Counted from the first letter of the stretch, positions 9,335-19,356 are shown. The stretch is 64,000 bases of DNA from Legionellaceae bacterium (GCA_029210265.1 JARGNP010000010.1:1-64000); one strand, 5' to 3'. Program-made: numbers and translations. The notes: generated by a model from the sequence alone, not told the origin.

Positions 9335-10297
9335 ATGCCATCCGAATCAAAATCTTATGCATTTACCTTAATTAATAGCCTGTTTAATGCTACAAAATAC
9401 CTGATTAACCACCCGCTTTCTTTATTAACCTATGCTTTATATTCACAAGCTTGGTTAACCGAATCGTTTAATCAGCAAACTTTAGAAAATGTACATAATT
9501 ATTTATTAAAGCACCGCTTATCCCTTACATGGGAAATCAATGAGTCTGGTTTTGTTCGCATACAATTACCCACGTCATTACTTGACTTCAATAAAACACG
9601 CTTTAGTCATGAAGACACCCAAGATTTTAGATTACGCAGTAATTTTTGGTACAGTGGTCCATTAAACGGTTCCGTTAGTGAGCGACTTGCAGATGCTGCA
9701 GCGCACGATCACCCAAGGGGCTTTATGAGCTACATCGTCAACAAAGGTTATGTACACGAAGTTTTTGATGTTGTTTCGTATGATGATACAGCTACCGACT
9801 GCCAAGTAGAAATAAAGCAAGAAGAGACAGATGAATGTATGTTGCTGAGTATTAGCAACAAAAAACAAAATAAATTTGAAGCTGCAGGCACTGCCCAACT
9901 AAAAAAAACAGAGGAAAGTGGTGTTGAACCTGGTGATATTGTCATGTTTGATGACAAAGCGGTTCATCGCATCAAAGAATTTCAAGCCGATACATTAACA
10001 TTAAATGCCGTACGCTTAGAGGGTGATGAAGAAACGCATATTTATATTCCACCACACTCACCAAGCGAAGCCAAAAAAAATCGCATTGTTTTAGTAAATG
10101 ATGATGCTTTAAAAATTACCGATCAAGCCATCGAAATTTATCGCATGGCTATCGAAAAATCAGTGGCATTAGTTCCTGACCAAACCCGTACTTTAAATTA
10201 CACAGCCCCACATCGGCATCACACATTAAGTATGTTCGAACAAGCGTCTGAGCAAGTAATTAACCAGCCAGTACATGAGGTACATAGCCAAATATAA
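9335..10297 (+). CDS. Cupin-like protein paired with an oxidoreductase
   Basis: 320 residues. The central part resembles a cupin of the cysteine-dioxygenase type. Residues about 127-143 read AAHDHPRGFMSYIVNKG, followed by YVHEVF (His/His...His/Glu metal-ligand pattern). A second motif, GDIVMFDDKAVHRI, lies near residues 203-216. The N-terminal ~100 residues are helical with no recognised domain, and there is no signal peptide. It ends 14 bp before the Gfo/Idh/MocA gene, so the two probably form an operon and act on a related small molecule. No strong Shine-Dalgarno sequence precedes ATG 9335. The cupin call rests on motif reading; the substrate is unknown. Confidence 0.72.
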   Translation: MPSESKSYAFTLINSLFNATKYLINHPLSLLTYALYSQAWLTESFNQQTLENVHNYLLKHRLSLTWEINESGFVRIQLPTSLLDFNKTRFSHEDTQDFRLRSNFWYSGPLNGSVSERLADAAAHDHPRGFMSYIVNKGYVHEVFDVVSYDDTATDCQVEIKQEETDECMLLSISNKKQNKFEAAGTAQLKKTEESGVEPGDIVMFDDKAVHRIKEFQADTLTLNAVRLEGDEETHIYIPPHSPSEAKKNRIVLVNDDALKITDQAIEIYRMAIEKSVALVPDQTRTLNYTAPHRHHTLSMFEQASEQVINQPVHEVHSQI

Positions 10298-10311
10298 AAA
10301 AGGCTTTTATT

Positions 10312-11409
10312 ATGTTTTTTTCGCCAGCAACAAAAAAACGTCGTGTTGTTATTATTGGCGCCTCTGGAAAAAAAGGTGGTGACTATATTACGGCCGTCAC
10401 CAAGCGAGACGACCTTGAAATTGTCGCAGTGGTTATCAACACGCGCGTATCACCGCTTGTATCTCATTTAGAGAGTCAAGGTGTCATCATCATTCGCGAT
10501 GGACAAATAGATGAGCTGCTCGCCCATGTTAATTTTGATATTGCCATTGTCAGTGTGCCGCACGCTGAACATAAAGCCATGACATTAGCCCTTTTAGATG
10601 CCAAAAAGTACGTCGTCAAAGAAAAACCTTTGGCCATGAGCATGAAAGATATTGAACGATATGAAAGCATATGCCATACGCAGAATATTCCCCCTGTATT
10701 CACGACCGTTCAACGAGATAGCCTGCCTGTATTTTTAAAAGCAAAAGAAGACCTTCCACTTATTGGCCAACCTACCCATTTTACATATAACTATTGGTTT
10801 AACCTCCCCTCGGTCACCACCGGATGGCGCGCTCATATGGAAACGGCTGGCGGTGGAGTTATATTAGATATGGGCTATCATGCAATCAATGTGCTCATCA
10901 ATTTTTTTGGGCAACCCGATCGTATGGCTGTATCCTTTGCTTATGCTCATCAAGAAACTGAACAAGAAGGTCTTGAAGATTACGCCAGATTTTTTCTGGG
11001 TTACGAAGCGAAAACGGAAGGGGAAGACGACTTACGAGGCCTATTAATTTTAGACCGTCATGCCGATACAAAAAAAGAAATATTTAAAATACATGGTTCA
11101 AACGGTCATATGATTATTGATCCTCAAGGTTACCAAATATTTGATTTATCAGATACGCTGATAAAACATGCGCCTTTTGAACGATCTAAAGAGCTAGAAA
11201 CAGACCAAATGCTCCAAGATGCTATACCCCGTGTGATGGACAAAAATGCACTTAACCAAGCGTACATCAAAAACAAACACACCGTAGATATGATTGAGAA
11301 GGTATATCAATGCAAGGGTAACCAACGCCATGTCTTTTTTAAACCTATGGGTGACGCTGTCCTAAGCACTCCCGTTATCAGCAGTACTGTTACACCTAAT
11401 TTTTCATAA
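10312..11409 (+). CDS. Gfo/Idh/MocA family NAD(P)-dependent oxidoreductase
   Basis: 365 residues. An N-terminal Rossmann fold starts with RVVIIGASGKKGG (residues 6-18). The family EKP motif follows at about 106-108 (VVKEKPLAMS), with Lys as the likely catalytic or cofactor-contacting residue. The C-terminal alpha/beta domain contains GGGVILDMGYHAIN, the usual substrate-binding Asp-x3-His pattern. Members oxidise or reduce sugars, inositols or biliverdin; the substrate here is not evident. AAGGC lies shortly before ATG 10312. It follows the cupin-like gene and overlaps the convergent 1649-residue gene by 6 bp. The C-terminal ~60 residues after NQAYIKNKHTVDMIEKVYQ are atypical and polar. Confidence 0.88.
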   Translation: MFFSPATKKRRVVIIGASGKKGGDYITAVTKRDDLEIVAVVINTRVSPLVSHLESQGVIIIRDGQIDELLAHVNFDIAIVSVPHAEHKAMTLALLDAKKYVVKEKPLAMSMKDIERYESICHTQNIPPVFTTVQRDSLPVFLKAKEDLPLIGQPTHFTYNYWFNLPSVTTGWRAHMETAGGGVILDMGYHAINVLINFFGQPDRMAVSFAYAHQETEQEGLEDYARFFLGYEAKTEGEDDLRGLLILDRHADTKKEIFKIHGSNGHMIIDPQGYQIFDLSDTLIKHAPFERSKELETDQMLQDAIPRVMDKNALNQAYIKNKHTVDMIEKVYQCKGNQRHVFFKPMGDAVLSTPVISSTVTPNFS

Positions 11410-14400
11410 GCTAGCAGATGGTGAGCACAACGGTCGCTTTGTACCGTCCAAAACATCATCTACGCCAGCATCACGCATGATATCTCCAAGTAAGCCTTCT
11501 TTTAATGCCGCAAGTTGAGCGTCGGTAGGAAGTAGGCCTTGAGTATGCCCATTCAAGTTGTCATGAATGTCACGGTAAGTAAGCCGTGCGTCATCATTCT
11601 GCTGAGAAAAATACTCATCAACACCCTCTGTATTGGTCATGCTAATGATGGTTGTCTTACCCTCGTAATCAATATAATAAAGTTGCTTGGGTGCATCGCC
11701 AGCCCCAATTAAAAGATAACTGTTTGTGAATAAATCCTGTAAAGTTCTTTCATTCGGAAGCAAATCAACCTGGGCCAAGCGGACCAAACACGCATCGTCG
11801 TTTTTGTTCGCATGCAAGGCATACGTTGCAGCAGCGAGTTTAGTATTTTGGGCTTTAACCCAGGGCTCACCAGAAAACCAATCTGATATCAAATAAACAA
11901 ATGCCATGAGACCTAAAAAGTCCCAATGAAAACTACCTTCAAGCTGACGGAACGCGCTGTATTTTGCGATCTTTGATGACAAAGCTCCTACATTAATTGC
12001 CTCGCTTCGAATACGGTTAGAGCTCGATGTAAATGATGAAAAAATACCTTGTTCCGATGGTTGACTGGCACGTATAACATCCTGTCTATTATCCTCATAA
12101 TCGAAGCTTACCATACGATTAAGCCGACCTTTTAAAGAAGATAAAACAATATTAACTGACTCTTTATCATCGCCGCACGCATTAAGTACGCCATTCAGTG
12201 TGTCGCGCGTGGTAATTAAATCCGGCAGTTCATCTTCCAGCGCTTTAAGTAAACAACGCTTGCTTCGCTTCGCATACCCATCGAGTGAAAACCCAAACTC
12301 ATCGATCTTCAATACAGAATGTAAATCACCCCCTACATGTTTTATCACCAGGCGTATTTTCTCTTCTACCAACTCACTAGGATTTCCTAATAGGTTACTT
12401 AGACCGCCGTTGTTTACAATACCCATCAACTCATCATGTTTCATTGACATGAGAAAAGCTTGACACCGAGACGGGGTAAGCACCTTAAGTACATCATGTA
12501 ACTGATAAGCACACTTATCTTGATTCAACCACTTCATAATTGTATTAGCCGCCAATATTTCCTCAAAGCGCTCATCACTACAGCCTTCAAGTATATGAAA
12601 TAACTGCCAGCTGGCACGAATATTACTGGCCGAAATATTTTTAACTGAGCTGATAGCAGCCCCGCGATAAAGCTCGGGTAATTGATTAATATCATAAGAA
12701 GATTTAAGTAGATGTGCGACTAACGCTAACAATAACTGAGCGTTTTCTTGTGTCATAGGCTCGAAGAATTGCATAGGAATGAATGCATTTTTTATCAAAG
12801 ATCTTGAAGAAAAGATGACTGGTACTTCGCTATGGATCTTATCGAGAACGAATGTGCACTGAGTCTCATCTAAAGTCGAAAGCACCGCTCCTAACTGAGC
12901 AACATCTTGGAATATTATTGCAATCCTATCTTCAAGCTTTTCAAGCACGAACGTGCGCTGCTGATGATTTAAAAACTGAAGTAGCCTTGCTAATTGCTCA
13001 CCGTTGGTTATCAGTGCCACAAGCTTATCATCAAGCTCTTCAAGTATGAGCGTGCGCTTCTGCTCCTTCAAAGGCAGAAGAATTCTTATTAAGTTATTAT
13101 AATTCGAGAAAATCATGGTCAATTTATCTGAAAATACTTTAAGTACAAAGCGAGATTGCTCTTCATTTAAAGGCCCAAGAATCTCTTCCAACTTAAAAGC
13201 TAACTCAAACTCATATATACCCATTCTTGTTAGGTCATCTTCAAATTCATCAAGCACGCGACCGCACTGAGCTACACTTAATGTCGACAGTACTGCTCCT
13301 AGCTTTTCACCATTCGTGATCAGGAACAGAAGCTGAAATGAAAATTGATTAAGCACCCAATCGCGCTGCTTTTCATTTAAACGCTTAAGTATCGCTTCTA
13401 ATTGATCAGCATCTGTGATCATTTTCACAAGTTTATCTTGAAGCGCTGCCAGCAGCAGATCCTGCTTAGCTTCGTTTAAAAACTCAAGTGCATGTCCTAT
13501 TTCATAGCCATCTTTGAGCACGGTTGTAAGCTTATCTTCGAACGCATCAAGCACGAGGCAGCATTGAGCCTCATTTAAAGGCTCAATCACCATCTTTAAT
13601 TCATAGCGATCTCTAAGCATGATCGCAAGCTTACTTTTGAACACATCAAGCACCAGGTCACGCTGCTTTTCATTTAAAAGCTTAAGCACGCGTCCTAATT
13701 GATAGTTATTGGAGATGATGGTTGTTAGCTGATCTTTAAAAGTGTCAAGCAACGCTTCTTTTTTGTCATCAGCGTCCAAGAATTTCAAAAAATCATACAG
13801 TCCATCTACGTTAAGCGTATACTCAAGATTGAGCAATATGGGCTTATAGGCCGCTAAAGGAATCTCCAAGAGCAATAATGATAGATCATCAAAATCGTAA
13901 TAATTATCTAAAATATACTGCAGAAGCTCAGAACCATCCGAGTCAGAAGGATCTGACAAAAAAGCGTTGATGCTCTCTGGAGGAAAACTGCAAAACCATC
14001 TGAAATCATCAGGTCCTGTGATGTTCAGTGTCATACCTAGAGCCCTGAGCATCTCAGGAGATGGGGCGCGAATGTCTATCCCTTGATAGTGCCCACGCTC
14101 CAGTGCACGCGCTAAAACTTCCTGACTAGATCTTAATACAGCAACGCTTTCATCGTACTCATGTTCTTTTTCAGCAGCTGACCAACCAATTTTTTTCAGC
14201 GTATCCGTATATGCACCTACGGCAGGCTTTAACTGTTCTTTGAGCATACCCACACAGGTTTCTATGGTTTCAGTGGCCGCGATGTTTGTGCCTGAGTTAC
14301 CCAGGTATTGCCAAAGTCGATTGAGCGGATTTCGTATCGCGTCAGGCACTTGCTTGAATTCCTCCAAGTCAAGATGCCCCGTCTGTGCCTCTATAACCTT

Positions 14401-16353
14401 GAGTATTTCCAATGGTTGCCCATGTTTGAACGCGTCAAAAGCCTCTTGCAACACATCCAACATAAGCCTTTGCTCATGATGCCCACCTTGGGTTTGAATC
14501 GCGGTATAGATCGCTTCAGGAATATTAGCCGGTGATTGTAAAATTGCAGCATCATAATCGAGTACCCAATCTTCATGTTCGCACTTTTTAGGCAGTATAA
14601 TAGGACCGGCATCTATCATTGTCTGAAAATCCCAACGACCATCCGTTTGTTGACCATAGATGTAATATGTTCCTGGTTCTTCAGTAGGTATACGAATTAA
14701 TGTTGGGTGTTCATCACTTAAGGTTGCTCGAAGCTCAGGGCTATCTTCAAACGCCTCCCGTGCCATTACGATAATTGGGTACTGTGCCGGTTTTTTCCCG
14801 TCACACAAAGGCCCGCGTGTTTCTTCGTAACCCTCTCGGTAAGTTTCTCGGTCTGATTCGTCTAATGTTCGCAGGCGGCCATCATCATCGTAGCGCGATA
14901 AAAAATGCAAACCGGCATCAGGGCCGGACTGAACCAAGATATAACTCATCTCATATTCATCACCCCAAGCCTCTCTCAACGACGGCAGTTTATCTTTGCT
15001 CACATGAAAACCTATCGGATGTAGCCGGCGGTAGTACACCATAAAGTTGGGTGCGACGGTATACACCGCATCACCCACATCCGTCTCATATCCTATGCCC
15101 TCATCCGCATCATTGGTTTTAAGCACTGAAACCAAATAATTAAGCTGCCCCAATAGCGTCACATCATCATGTGCTGCCAAATCAAAACGCTGGTAACTAT
15201 TTCTGAGTGCCTGGGTTTCACCTGAGTGTTGAAACAAGCGCTCAAAATCTTTAAGCGACACATACTGATGGGCTCTATCTTGATCTGTATTCATATCAAA
15301 AAAGGGATTTCTAAAGCCATGTTCGCTTATCAATGCACTGGACTGCTCATGTAAGACTGCAGTCTTATCTAAGAGCAAGTGAACAGGCAATAAGTAATAT
15401 CCATTTTCATCAAGTATATGTGTTCTTAATACATTGGATAACGATTGCTTATCTAGGCTCGGAATATGCGCTTCCCATTGGCTTTGGATATAAACATCAG
15501 GCATTAGGTATGAAATTGCAGGCTCCCCGTCAAATGCCTCGAGTTTTTCAGCAATGCCAACCAAAAGCTGGGTGACGGGATGCTCGGATAAACCTGTATA
15601 TGACAATGGCGTCGCTTTAATCACCTGCCAGTGCTGAGCCAAATACGCGATCAGTGCCTGCTTAAAGGCAATATAATCCTCGGGGTATTCGCTGATAATC
15701 GCTTGCAGCTCTGTCTGCGCTTTATGAATATAAGACGCGTGACATTGCTTTTGAAACGATTGAATTTTAGCAAATACTGGATCTTCTTCAGCTCCTAATA
15801 GTTGTTCACGATAAACAGCATCAGCTTCTCGAACAAGCTTTGATTCCAGATCAAAAGCACTTAACAAATCCGATGGTCGTCTTTCATGTTCACATGCTTG
15901 AAGCGCTGCTTTATGCTTGATTTTTTTATACTGACGAGCACCCGCTTCTTGCATACCCTGATAGACAGCCTGATTAAACGCACCATCAACAAACCGGTTC
16001 TTAGGTAAGATTTTTTCTCGAGCATACCGCTTGCCTAGCTCCACACCGGATAATGGCTTTGCGACAGGTGCTGATTTTAAAGTTGGATTGTAATCTAAAC
16101 GATATAATAAACCTGATTCAGATATCGCTAACCAAAATGGCCCTTTGGACGCATCATCATTGTCATTATCACCATAGGCAGGATAAACACTAGGCATTTG
16201 AAAATCGACGGACTGGTTACTAGCCCGCATACCCGTAAGCGCCCCATCATCATTTACAGATAGATCAACATATCCCCAAACATCGGGTGCATATTCAAGG
16301 AAATAGTTGTTGATGGTAGGCATACTGCGCTCAAGTCTCATGATTAATGACAT
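11404..16353 (-). CDS. Giant repeat protein (1649 residues), candidate effector
   Basis: No enzymatic domain recognised. Residues 1-850 are mixed alpha/beta with no repeats seen. Residues about 855-1190 are roughly ten tandem 33-residue helical repeats following the pattern L..LNE.Q...VLD.F.DKL..I......L..V. Residues 1190-1649 include a hydrophobic patch (FLGLMAFVYLISDWF) and end near KRPLCSP. The start is uncertain: ATG 16353, or internal ATGs 12 or 30 bases further in, with no strong ribosome site for any. Similar short helical repeats with an LxPEQR-like motif occur in Legionella proteins, from memory. Export by a type IV system is inference. Possible roles are scaffold or host-protein binding. 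Confidence 0.8.
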   Translation of the reverse strand: MSLIMRLERSMPTINNYFLEYAPDVWGYVDLSVNDDGALTGMRASNQSVDFQMPSVYPAYGDNDNDDASKGPFWLAISESGLLYRLDYNPTLKSAPVAKPLSGVELGKRYAREKILPKNRFVDGAFNQAVYQGMQEAGARQYKKIKHKAALQACEHERRPSDLLSAFDLESKLVREADAVYREQLLGAEEDPVFAKIQSFQKQCHASYIHKAQTELQAIISEYPEDYIAFKQALIAYLAQHWQVIKATPLSYTGLSEHPVTQLLVGIAEKLEAFDGEPAISYLMPDVYIQSQWEAHIPSLDKQSLSNVLRTHILDENGYYLLPVHLLLDKTAVLHEQSSALISEHGFRNPFFDMNTDQDRAHQYVSLKDFERLFQHSGETQALRNSYQRFDLAAHDDVTLLGQLNYLVSVLKTNDADEGIGYETDVGDAVYTVAPNFMVYYRRLHPIGFHVSKDKLPSLREAWGDEYEMSYILVQSGPDAGLHFLSRYDDDGRLRTLDESDRETYREGYEETRGPLCDGKKPAQYPIIVMAREAFEDSPELRATLSDEHPTLIRIPTEEPGTYYIYGQQTDGRWDFQTMIDAGPIILPKKCEHEDWVLDYDAAILQSPANIPEAIYTAIQTQGGHHEQRLMLDVLQEAFDAFKHGQPLEILKVIEAQTGHLDLEEFKQVPDAIRNPLNRLWQYLGNSGTNIAATETIETCVGMLKEQLKPAVGAYTDTLKKIGWSAAEKEHEYDESVAVLRSSQEVLARALERGHYQGIDIRAPSPEMLRALGMTLNITGPDDFRWFCSFPPESINAFLSDPSDSDGSELLQYILDNYYDFDDLSLLLLEIPLAAYKPILLNLEYTLNVDGLYDFLKFLDADDKKEALLDTFKDQLTTIISNNYQLGRVLKLLNEKQRDLVLDVFKSKLAIMLRDRYELKMVIEPLNEAQCCLVLDAFEDKLTTVLKDGYEIGHALEFLNEAKQDLLLAALQDKLVKMITDADQLEAILKRLNEKQRDWVLNQFSFQLLFLITNGEKLGAVLSTLSVAQCGRVLDEFEDDLTRMGIYEFELAFKLEEILGPLNEEQSRFVLKVFSDKLTMIFSNYNNLIRILLPLKEQKRTLILEELDDKLVALITNGEQLARLLQFLNHQQRTFVLEKLEDRIAIIFQDVAQLGAVLSTLDETQCTFVLDKIHSEVPVIFSSRSLIKNAFIPMQFFEPMTQENAQLLLALVAHLLKSSYDINQLPELYRGAAISSVKNISASNIRASWQLFHILEGCSDERFEEILAANTIMKWLNQDKCAYQLHDVLKVLTPSRCQAFLMSMKHDELMGIVNNGGLSNLLGNPSELVEEKIRLVIKHVGGDLHSVLKIDEFGFSLDGYAKRSKRCLLKALEDELPDLITTRDTLNGVLNACGDDKESVNIVLSSLKGRLNRMVSFDYEDNRQDVIRASQPSEQGIFSSFTSSSNRIRSEAINVGALSSKIAKYSAFRQLEGSFHWDFLGLMAFVYLISDWFSGEPWVKAQNTKLAAATYALHANKNDDACLVRLAQVDLLPNERTLQDLFTNSYLLIGAGDAPKQLYYIDYEGKTTIISMTNTEGVDEYFSQQNDDARLTYRDIHDNLNGHTQGLLPTDAQLAALKEGLLGDIMRDAGVDDVLDGTKRPLCSPSASL
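12783..13791 (-). repeat. About ten tandem 33-codon repeats
   Basis: Inside the 1649-residue gene. Successive units begin FLKFLDADDK, LKLLNEKQRD, IEPLNEAQCC, LEFLNEAKQD, LKRLNEKQRD, LSTLSVAQCG, LGPLNEEQSR, LLPLKEQKRT, LQFLNHQQRT and LSTLDETQCT. Nearly all units are exactly 33 codons; the sixth carries a four-codon insertion. Conserved positions are L4, Q8, VLD (12-14), F16, DKL (18-20) and L29. The units are diverged at DNA level, so expansion is old. Confidence 0.85.
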
Positions 16354-16409
16354 TATTATAGCATAAAATATAACCTCAGTGCGGATATATAAGGCGACAA
16401 AAGATTGCC

Positions 16410-17318
16410 TTATATATTATTTTTTTGAGCAAGCAACAGAGCAAACATGCCTTGCTTTGGTTTGCCGGTTTCATCCAATTTATGTAATTGCCCAGGCTTT
16501 TCTCTGTATTCAAGAATCGACCAACCGCTGTCTTGATAAAATTGATAGAGTTCGTTGGGTTCCGCCAAATAGGTAAAACTTTCTGGATATGAATAAGGTT
16601 CTGACTTAATCGGAAAAACAAGGCAATGCATACCGTTCATCACCGTTTGATTTTGTAATTGCCTGAGCAAGGGGCGAACACTCGCTTTATTCAAAAACTG
16701 TAACGCAACCGTGGAATATACAAAGTCAAAAACTTGATCCAAATTTTGAATGGGTTGATTCAGATCATGAGTTTTTAGTTTTATATTGGATAATGCTTCT
16801 TTTTCTGCAATTTCACGTGTCTTGTTTATGGCGTTTTGGTTGATATCAATGCCCGTTGTTGAATGCCCCAACATTGAGAAATACAGCGGATTGCGCCCTG
16901 AGCCACAACCAATATCAAGCATGGTTATTTTTTCATAATCACCCAAGTACGTTTGATAAACATAGTTTAAATCATGATGAACTGGAGAGAGTTTATATTT
17001 CTTTTCAAAATACCGATGCGGCTTACAATAAAATTGAAGTGTGGCATTAAACTTACCACTTTTGGGCGTTACTTTATGCCATGACGCAGGCGGTATGAGC
17101 AATGTTGAATGCTTTGAATTCATGAGCTGGCTAGATAACTCATGACCCTCTCCGTCTAAAAAAATAAAATCAATCTCTCCCTCATGTAATTCCAAATAAC
17201 CCCAAGTACCTTCTTTTGTACTATGTTTATCTAAAAAAAACTGAAGATTATTCTCGCTGTTTAATTCTATTTTTTTGTAGGGCCGCAATGTTTTGATTAA
17301 ATCTTTAAATTCGTTCAT
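16410..17318 (-). CDS. tehB: TehB-like SAM-dependent methyltransferase with N-terminal cupin domain
   Basis: 302 residues. The N-terminal ~105 residues form the small beta-rich domain seen in long TehB proteins (TWGYLELHEGEIDFIF, LLIPPASWHKV). The C-terminal part is a class I methyltransferase, with the SAM motif MLDIGCGSGRNPLYFS at about 132-147 and a second acidic motif, TTGIDINQNAI. In the family it methylates tellurite or related oxyanions and thiols. The start is ATG 17318, sharing its A with the TGA stop of the upstream gene (TGATG), so translation is coupled. It is the last gene of an AraC-DUF6194-TehB series. Family assignment is good; the physiological substrate is uncertain. Confidence 0.88.
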   Translation of the reverse strand: MNEFKDLIKTLRPYKKIELNSENNLQFFLDKHSTKEGTWGYLELHEGEIDFIFLDGEGHELSSQLMNSKHSTLLIPPASWHKVTPKSGKFNATLQFYCKPHRYFEKKYKLSPVHHDLNYVYQTYLGDYEKITMLDIGCGSGRNPLYFSMLGHSTTGIDINQNAINKTREIAEKEALSNIKLKTHDLNQPIQNLDQVFDFVYSTVALQFLNKASVRPLLRQLQNQTVMNGMHCLVFPIKSEPYSYPESFTYLAEPNELYQFYQDSGWSILEYREKPGQLHKLDETGKPKQGMFALLLAQKNNI

Positions 17319-17812
17319 CAATTATCCTTCGTATTTAATGCTTTGAGTTTTTTATTCATCGTCATCACCGCTGCTTGATAGGCCTCTTCAAATAAGCCTT
17401 GAGATTCCATCCAGTCAATTGTTTCGGGTGTTGGGTTTACGACACACACCCATGTCATCCATCCATAGATAGGATGAGGCATGACAGTATCTAACGCAGA
17501 AAAATTATAATCTCCTTCGATCACGCCACCTGCCGCTGGCCTTATCGGAAGATTTTTAAATAAAGATAGAAACGTTGCTTTTGATATTTTTAGATTCAAA
17601 CGATATTTTCCATCAGCATTCAAATTACTTGAAGCATCATGCTTACCATCTTTTTCTTTGAACGTAAGTACATAAGCACCTTTAGGAAATTTATTCTCTG
17701 GATTATAAAATAACCCGCGCTCACCCCAATTATAATTCTCACTCAGCAGGGTATATTTAAGTTGGATACGCTGGATTAATTCATCAATCGTCATAACGGC
17801 TTTCTCTTTCAT
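17318..17812 (-). CDS. DUF6194-like protein
   Basis: 164 residues, cytoplasmic. It matches my recollection of the DUF6194 family: an N-terminal MTIDELIQRI, a central GAYVLTFKEKD strand pair, a YRLNLKISKATF segment, and the hallmark DTVMPHPIYGWMTWVCVVNP at about residues 118-137. The function of the family is unknown. ATG 17812 lies three bases after the AraC gene stop; an internal ATG six codons later is an alternative. It overlaps tehB through TGATG. The coupling of all three genes suggests that the AraC protein regulates, and is co-expressed with, this protein and TehB. Confidence 0.72.
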   Translation of the reverse strand: MKEKAVMTIDELIQRIQLKYTLLSENYNWGERGLFYNPENKFPKGAYVLTFKEKDGKHDASSNLNADGKYRLNLKISKATFLSLFKNLPIRPAAGGVIEGDYNFSALDTVMPHPIYGWMTWVCVVNPTPETIDWMESQGLFEEAYQAAVMTMNKKLKALNTKDN

Positions 17813-17815
17813 AAA

Positions 17816-18598
17816 TTATAATAAAATCTGTTTATAAGCATAAGGCGTTGTTCCCATCCATTGCTTAAAACGAGCGATAAAAGCACTGTGAGAGTTGTAT
17901 CCGAGCTTATCGCTAATATAACTTATGGGCTTATTTTTTTCTAACATGACCAGTGCCTCCATCATCATCAGTTGCTGCCGCCACTGCTCAAAACTACACC
18001 CCAATTCTTTTTGACATAAACGCAATAAAGTCCGTGATGTAATGCAAGCATATTCTGCAACCGAACTTGCCGTTGTGTATAAACCAGGATTTTTTCTGAT
18101 ATAAGAAAACGCTTTTTTAAGCCGTGCATCACGAGGTATAACCAGCGTTCGCATATCATCTGCCGCATGCGTTATTTCATCTTGAATCACCCACGCCATA
18201 CGAAATTCGGCTGAATTTTGATTGTATTCTAAACCAAATTCACAGGCTCTACTGATTAGCTCACGTAATAGCGCGTTCACATGCAGCACACGAATGCTAT
18301 TAGGCAATTCTAAAAATAATGCTATATCAAAATAAAGTGACTGAAACGAAAAAGGTGTTCTTGAGTTGATTCGATGAGGCACCCCACTCGGAAGCCAAAC
18401 AGCTCGTGCAGGCGATATAAGAAAATATTGATGCTCCGTAAACACCTCAACAATGCCTTGATTACAAAACAATAACTGCCCTTTTTTGTGCTGATGCATG
18501 GGATGCGTATACGTCGTACTCGCGATTGATATACCCATCAGTGGAACATCGATAGCATCAGGATCGTCAACGTTTAAATCATTTGTATAAATAGGCAT
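17816..18598 (-). CDS. AraC family transcriptional regulator
   Basis: 260 residues. An N-terminal cupin-type sensing domain contains YTHPMHQHKKGQLLFCNQGI, followed by SPARAVWLPSGVPHRI. The C-terminal two-HTH AraC domain covers about residues 160-260, with LGYNSHSAFIARFKQWMGTTP as the signature helix pair. This is the cupin-plus-AraC layout of regulators that respond to small molecules. It is divergent from the cyclase-family gene at 18717 across 118 bp, the likely site of control in both directions, and leads the DUF6194-tehB operon. Confidence 0.93.
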   Translation of the reverse strand: MPIYTNDLNVDDPDAIDVPLMGISIASTTYTHPMHQHKKGQLLFCNQGIVEVFTEHQYFLISPARAVWLPSGVPHRINSRTPFSFQSLYFDIALFLELPNSIRVLHVNALLRELISRACEFGLEYNQNSAEFRMAWVIQDEITHAADDMRTLVIPRDARLKKAFSYIRKNPGLYTTASSVAEYACITSRTLLRLCQKELGCSFEQWRQQLMMMEALVMLEKNKPISYISDKLGYNSHSAFIARFKQWMGTTPYAYKQILL

Positions 18599-18716
18599 GT
18601 CTGATATTCGTTATATTTGGTCTTAATATCTTGATTATGGCATGAATATTTTAATTACAATGCATTCATCCATTTCAATAAAAATTAAATACAAATTAAA
18701 TACGAGGAAATAACAC

Positions 18717-19289
18717 ATGAACATCGATCTGACATTAAAATTACAAGATGCAATCATCGAACGCCCTGAACTCACTGAAAAATATAAGCAGTTGGTTACA
18801 TTAGGACATTTTGGAACACATATTGATACGCATTTAGAAACAGAAATTCCACTCGATTACATTCAATCTCGAGGTATCTTCTTCGATGTGAGCCATACCA
18901 TGCGGCGTGATATTGAGCTCAGTGATTTTGACCATCAAACAATTAAAGCCCACGACTTTGTTATTTTTAAAACAGGCATGATGGATTCATTTGGCTATGG
19001 CACGCACGGTTACTTTAAAAACCACACACAATTAGCGGACTCGACCATCGATTATCTTATTCATAAAAACATTAGGTTTATTGGCATTGATGCTGCCGGT
19101 GTTCGGCACGGCATAGAACATATAGCGGCTGATAAAAAATGCGAGGCTAACGGAATCTATATTGTTGAAAACTTAACGAATATTCAAAATTTATCTGAAC
19201 AACATGCTACAGACTTTCAAGTGTTTACGCTTTGGGTTGAAAACATCAATAAAACAGGATTACCATGTCGTATTGTTGCACGCTTCTAA
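18717..19289 (+). CDS. Cyclase-family metal-dependent hydrolase (kynurenine formamidase-like)
   Basis: 190 residues, cytoplasmic. It carries a variant of the family motif HxGTHxDxPxH: HFGTHIDTHLE at 31-41, keeping the GTH-x-D core and a later His. DFVIFKTGM and RFIGIDAAGVRHG further on fit the family's beta-strand core. Relatives hydrolyse N-formylkynurenine or cyclic amides; the substrate here is unknown. At 190 residues it is slightly shorter than typical (about 210). GAGGAA lies about ten bases before ATG 18717. It is transcribed divergently from the AraC regulator, which may control it. Confidence 0.75.
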   Translation: MNIDLTLKLQDAIIERPELTEKYKQLVTLGHFGTHIDTHLETEIPLDYIQSRGIFFDVSHTMRRDIELSDFDHQTIKAHDFVIFKTGMMDSFGYGTHGYFKNHTQLADSTIDYLIHKNIRFIGIDAAGVRHGIEHIAADKKCEANGIYIVENLTNIQNLSEQHATDFQVFTLWVENINKTGLPCRIVARF

Positions 19290-19356
19290 ACGTGCATATT
19301 ACATACTAGTGTATACTTAAATTTTTTATTTAACTTGCGAGACAAGAAGATTTCTT

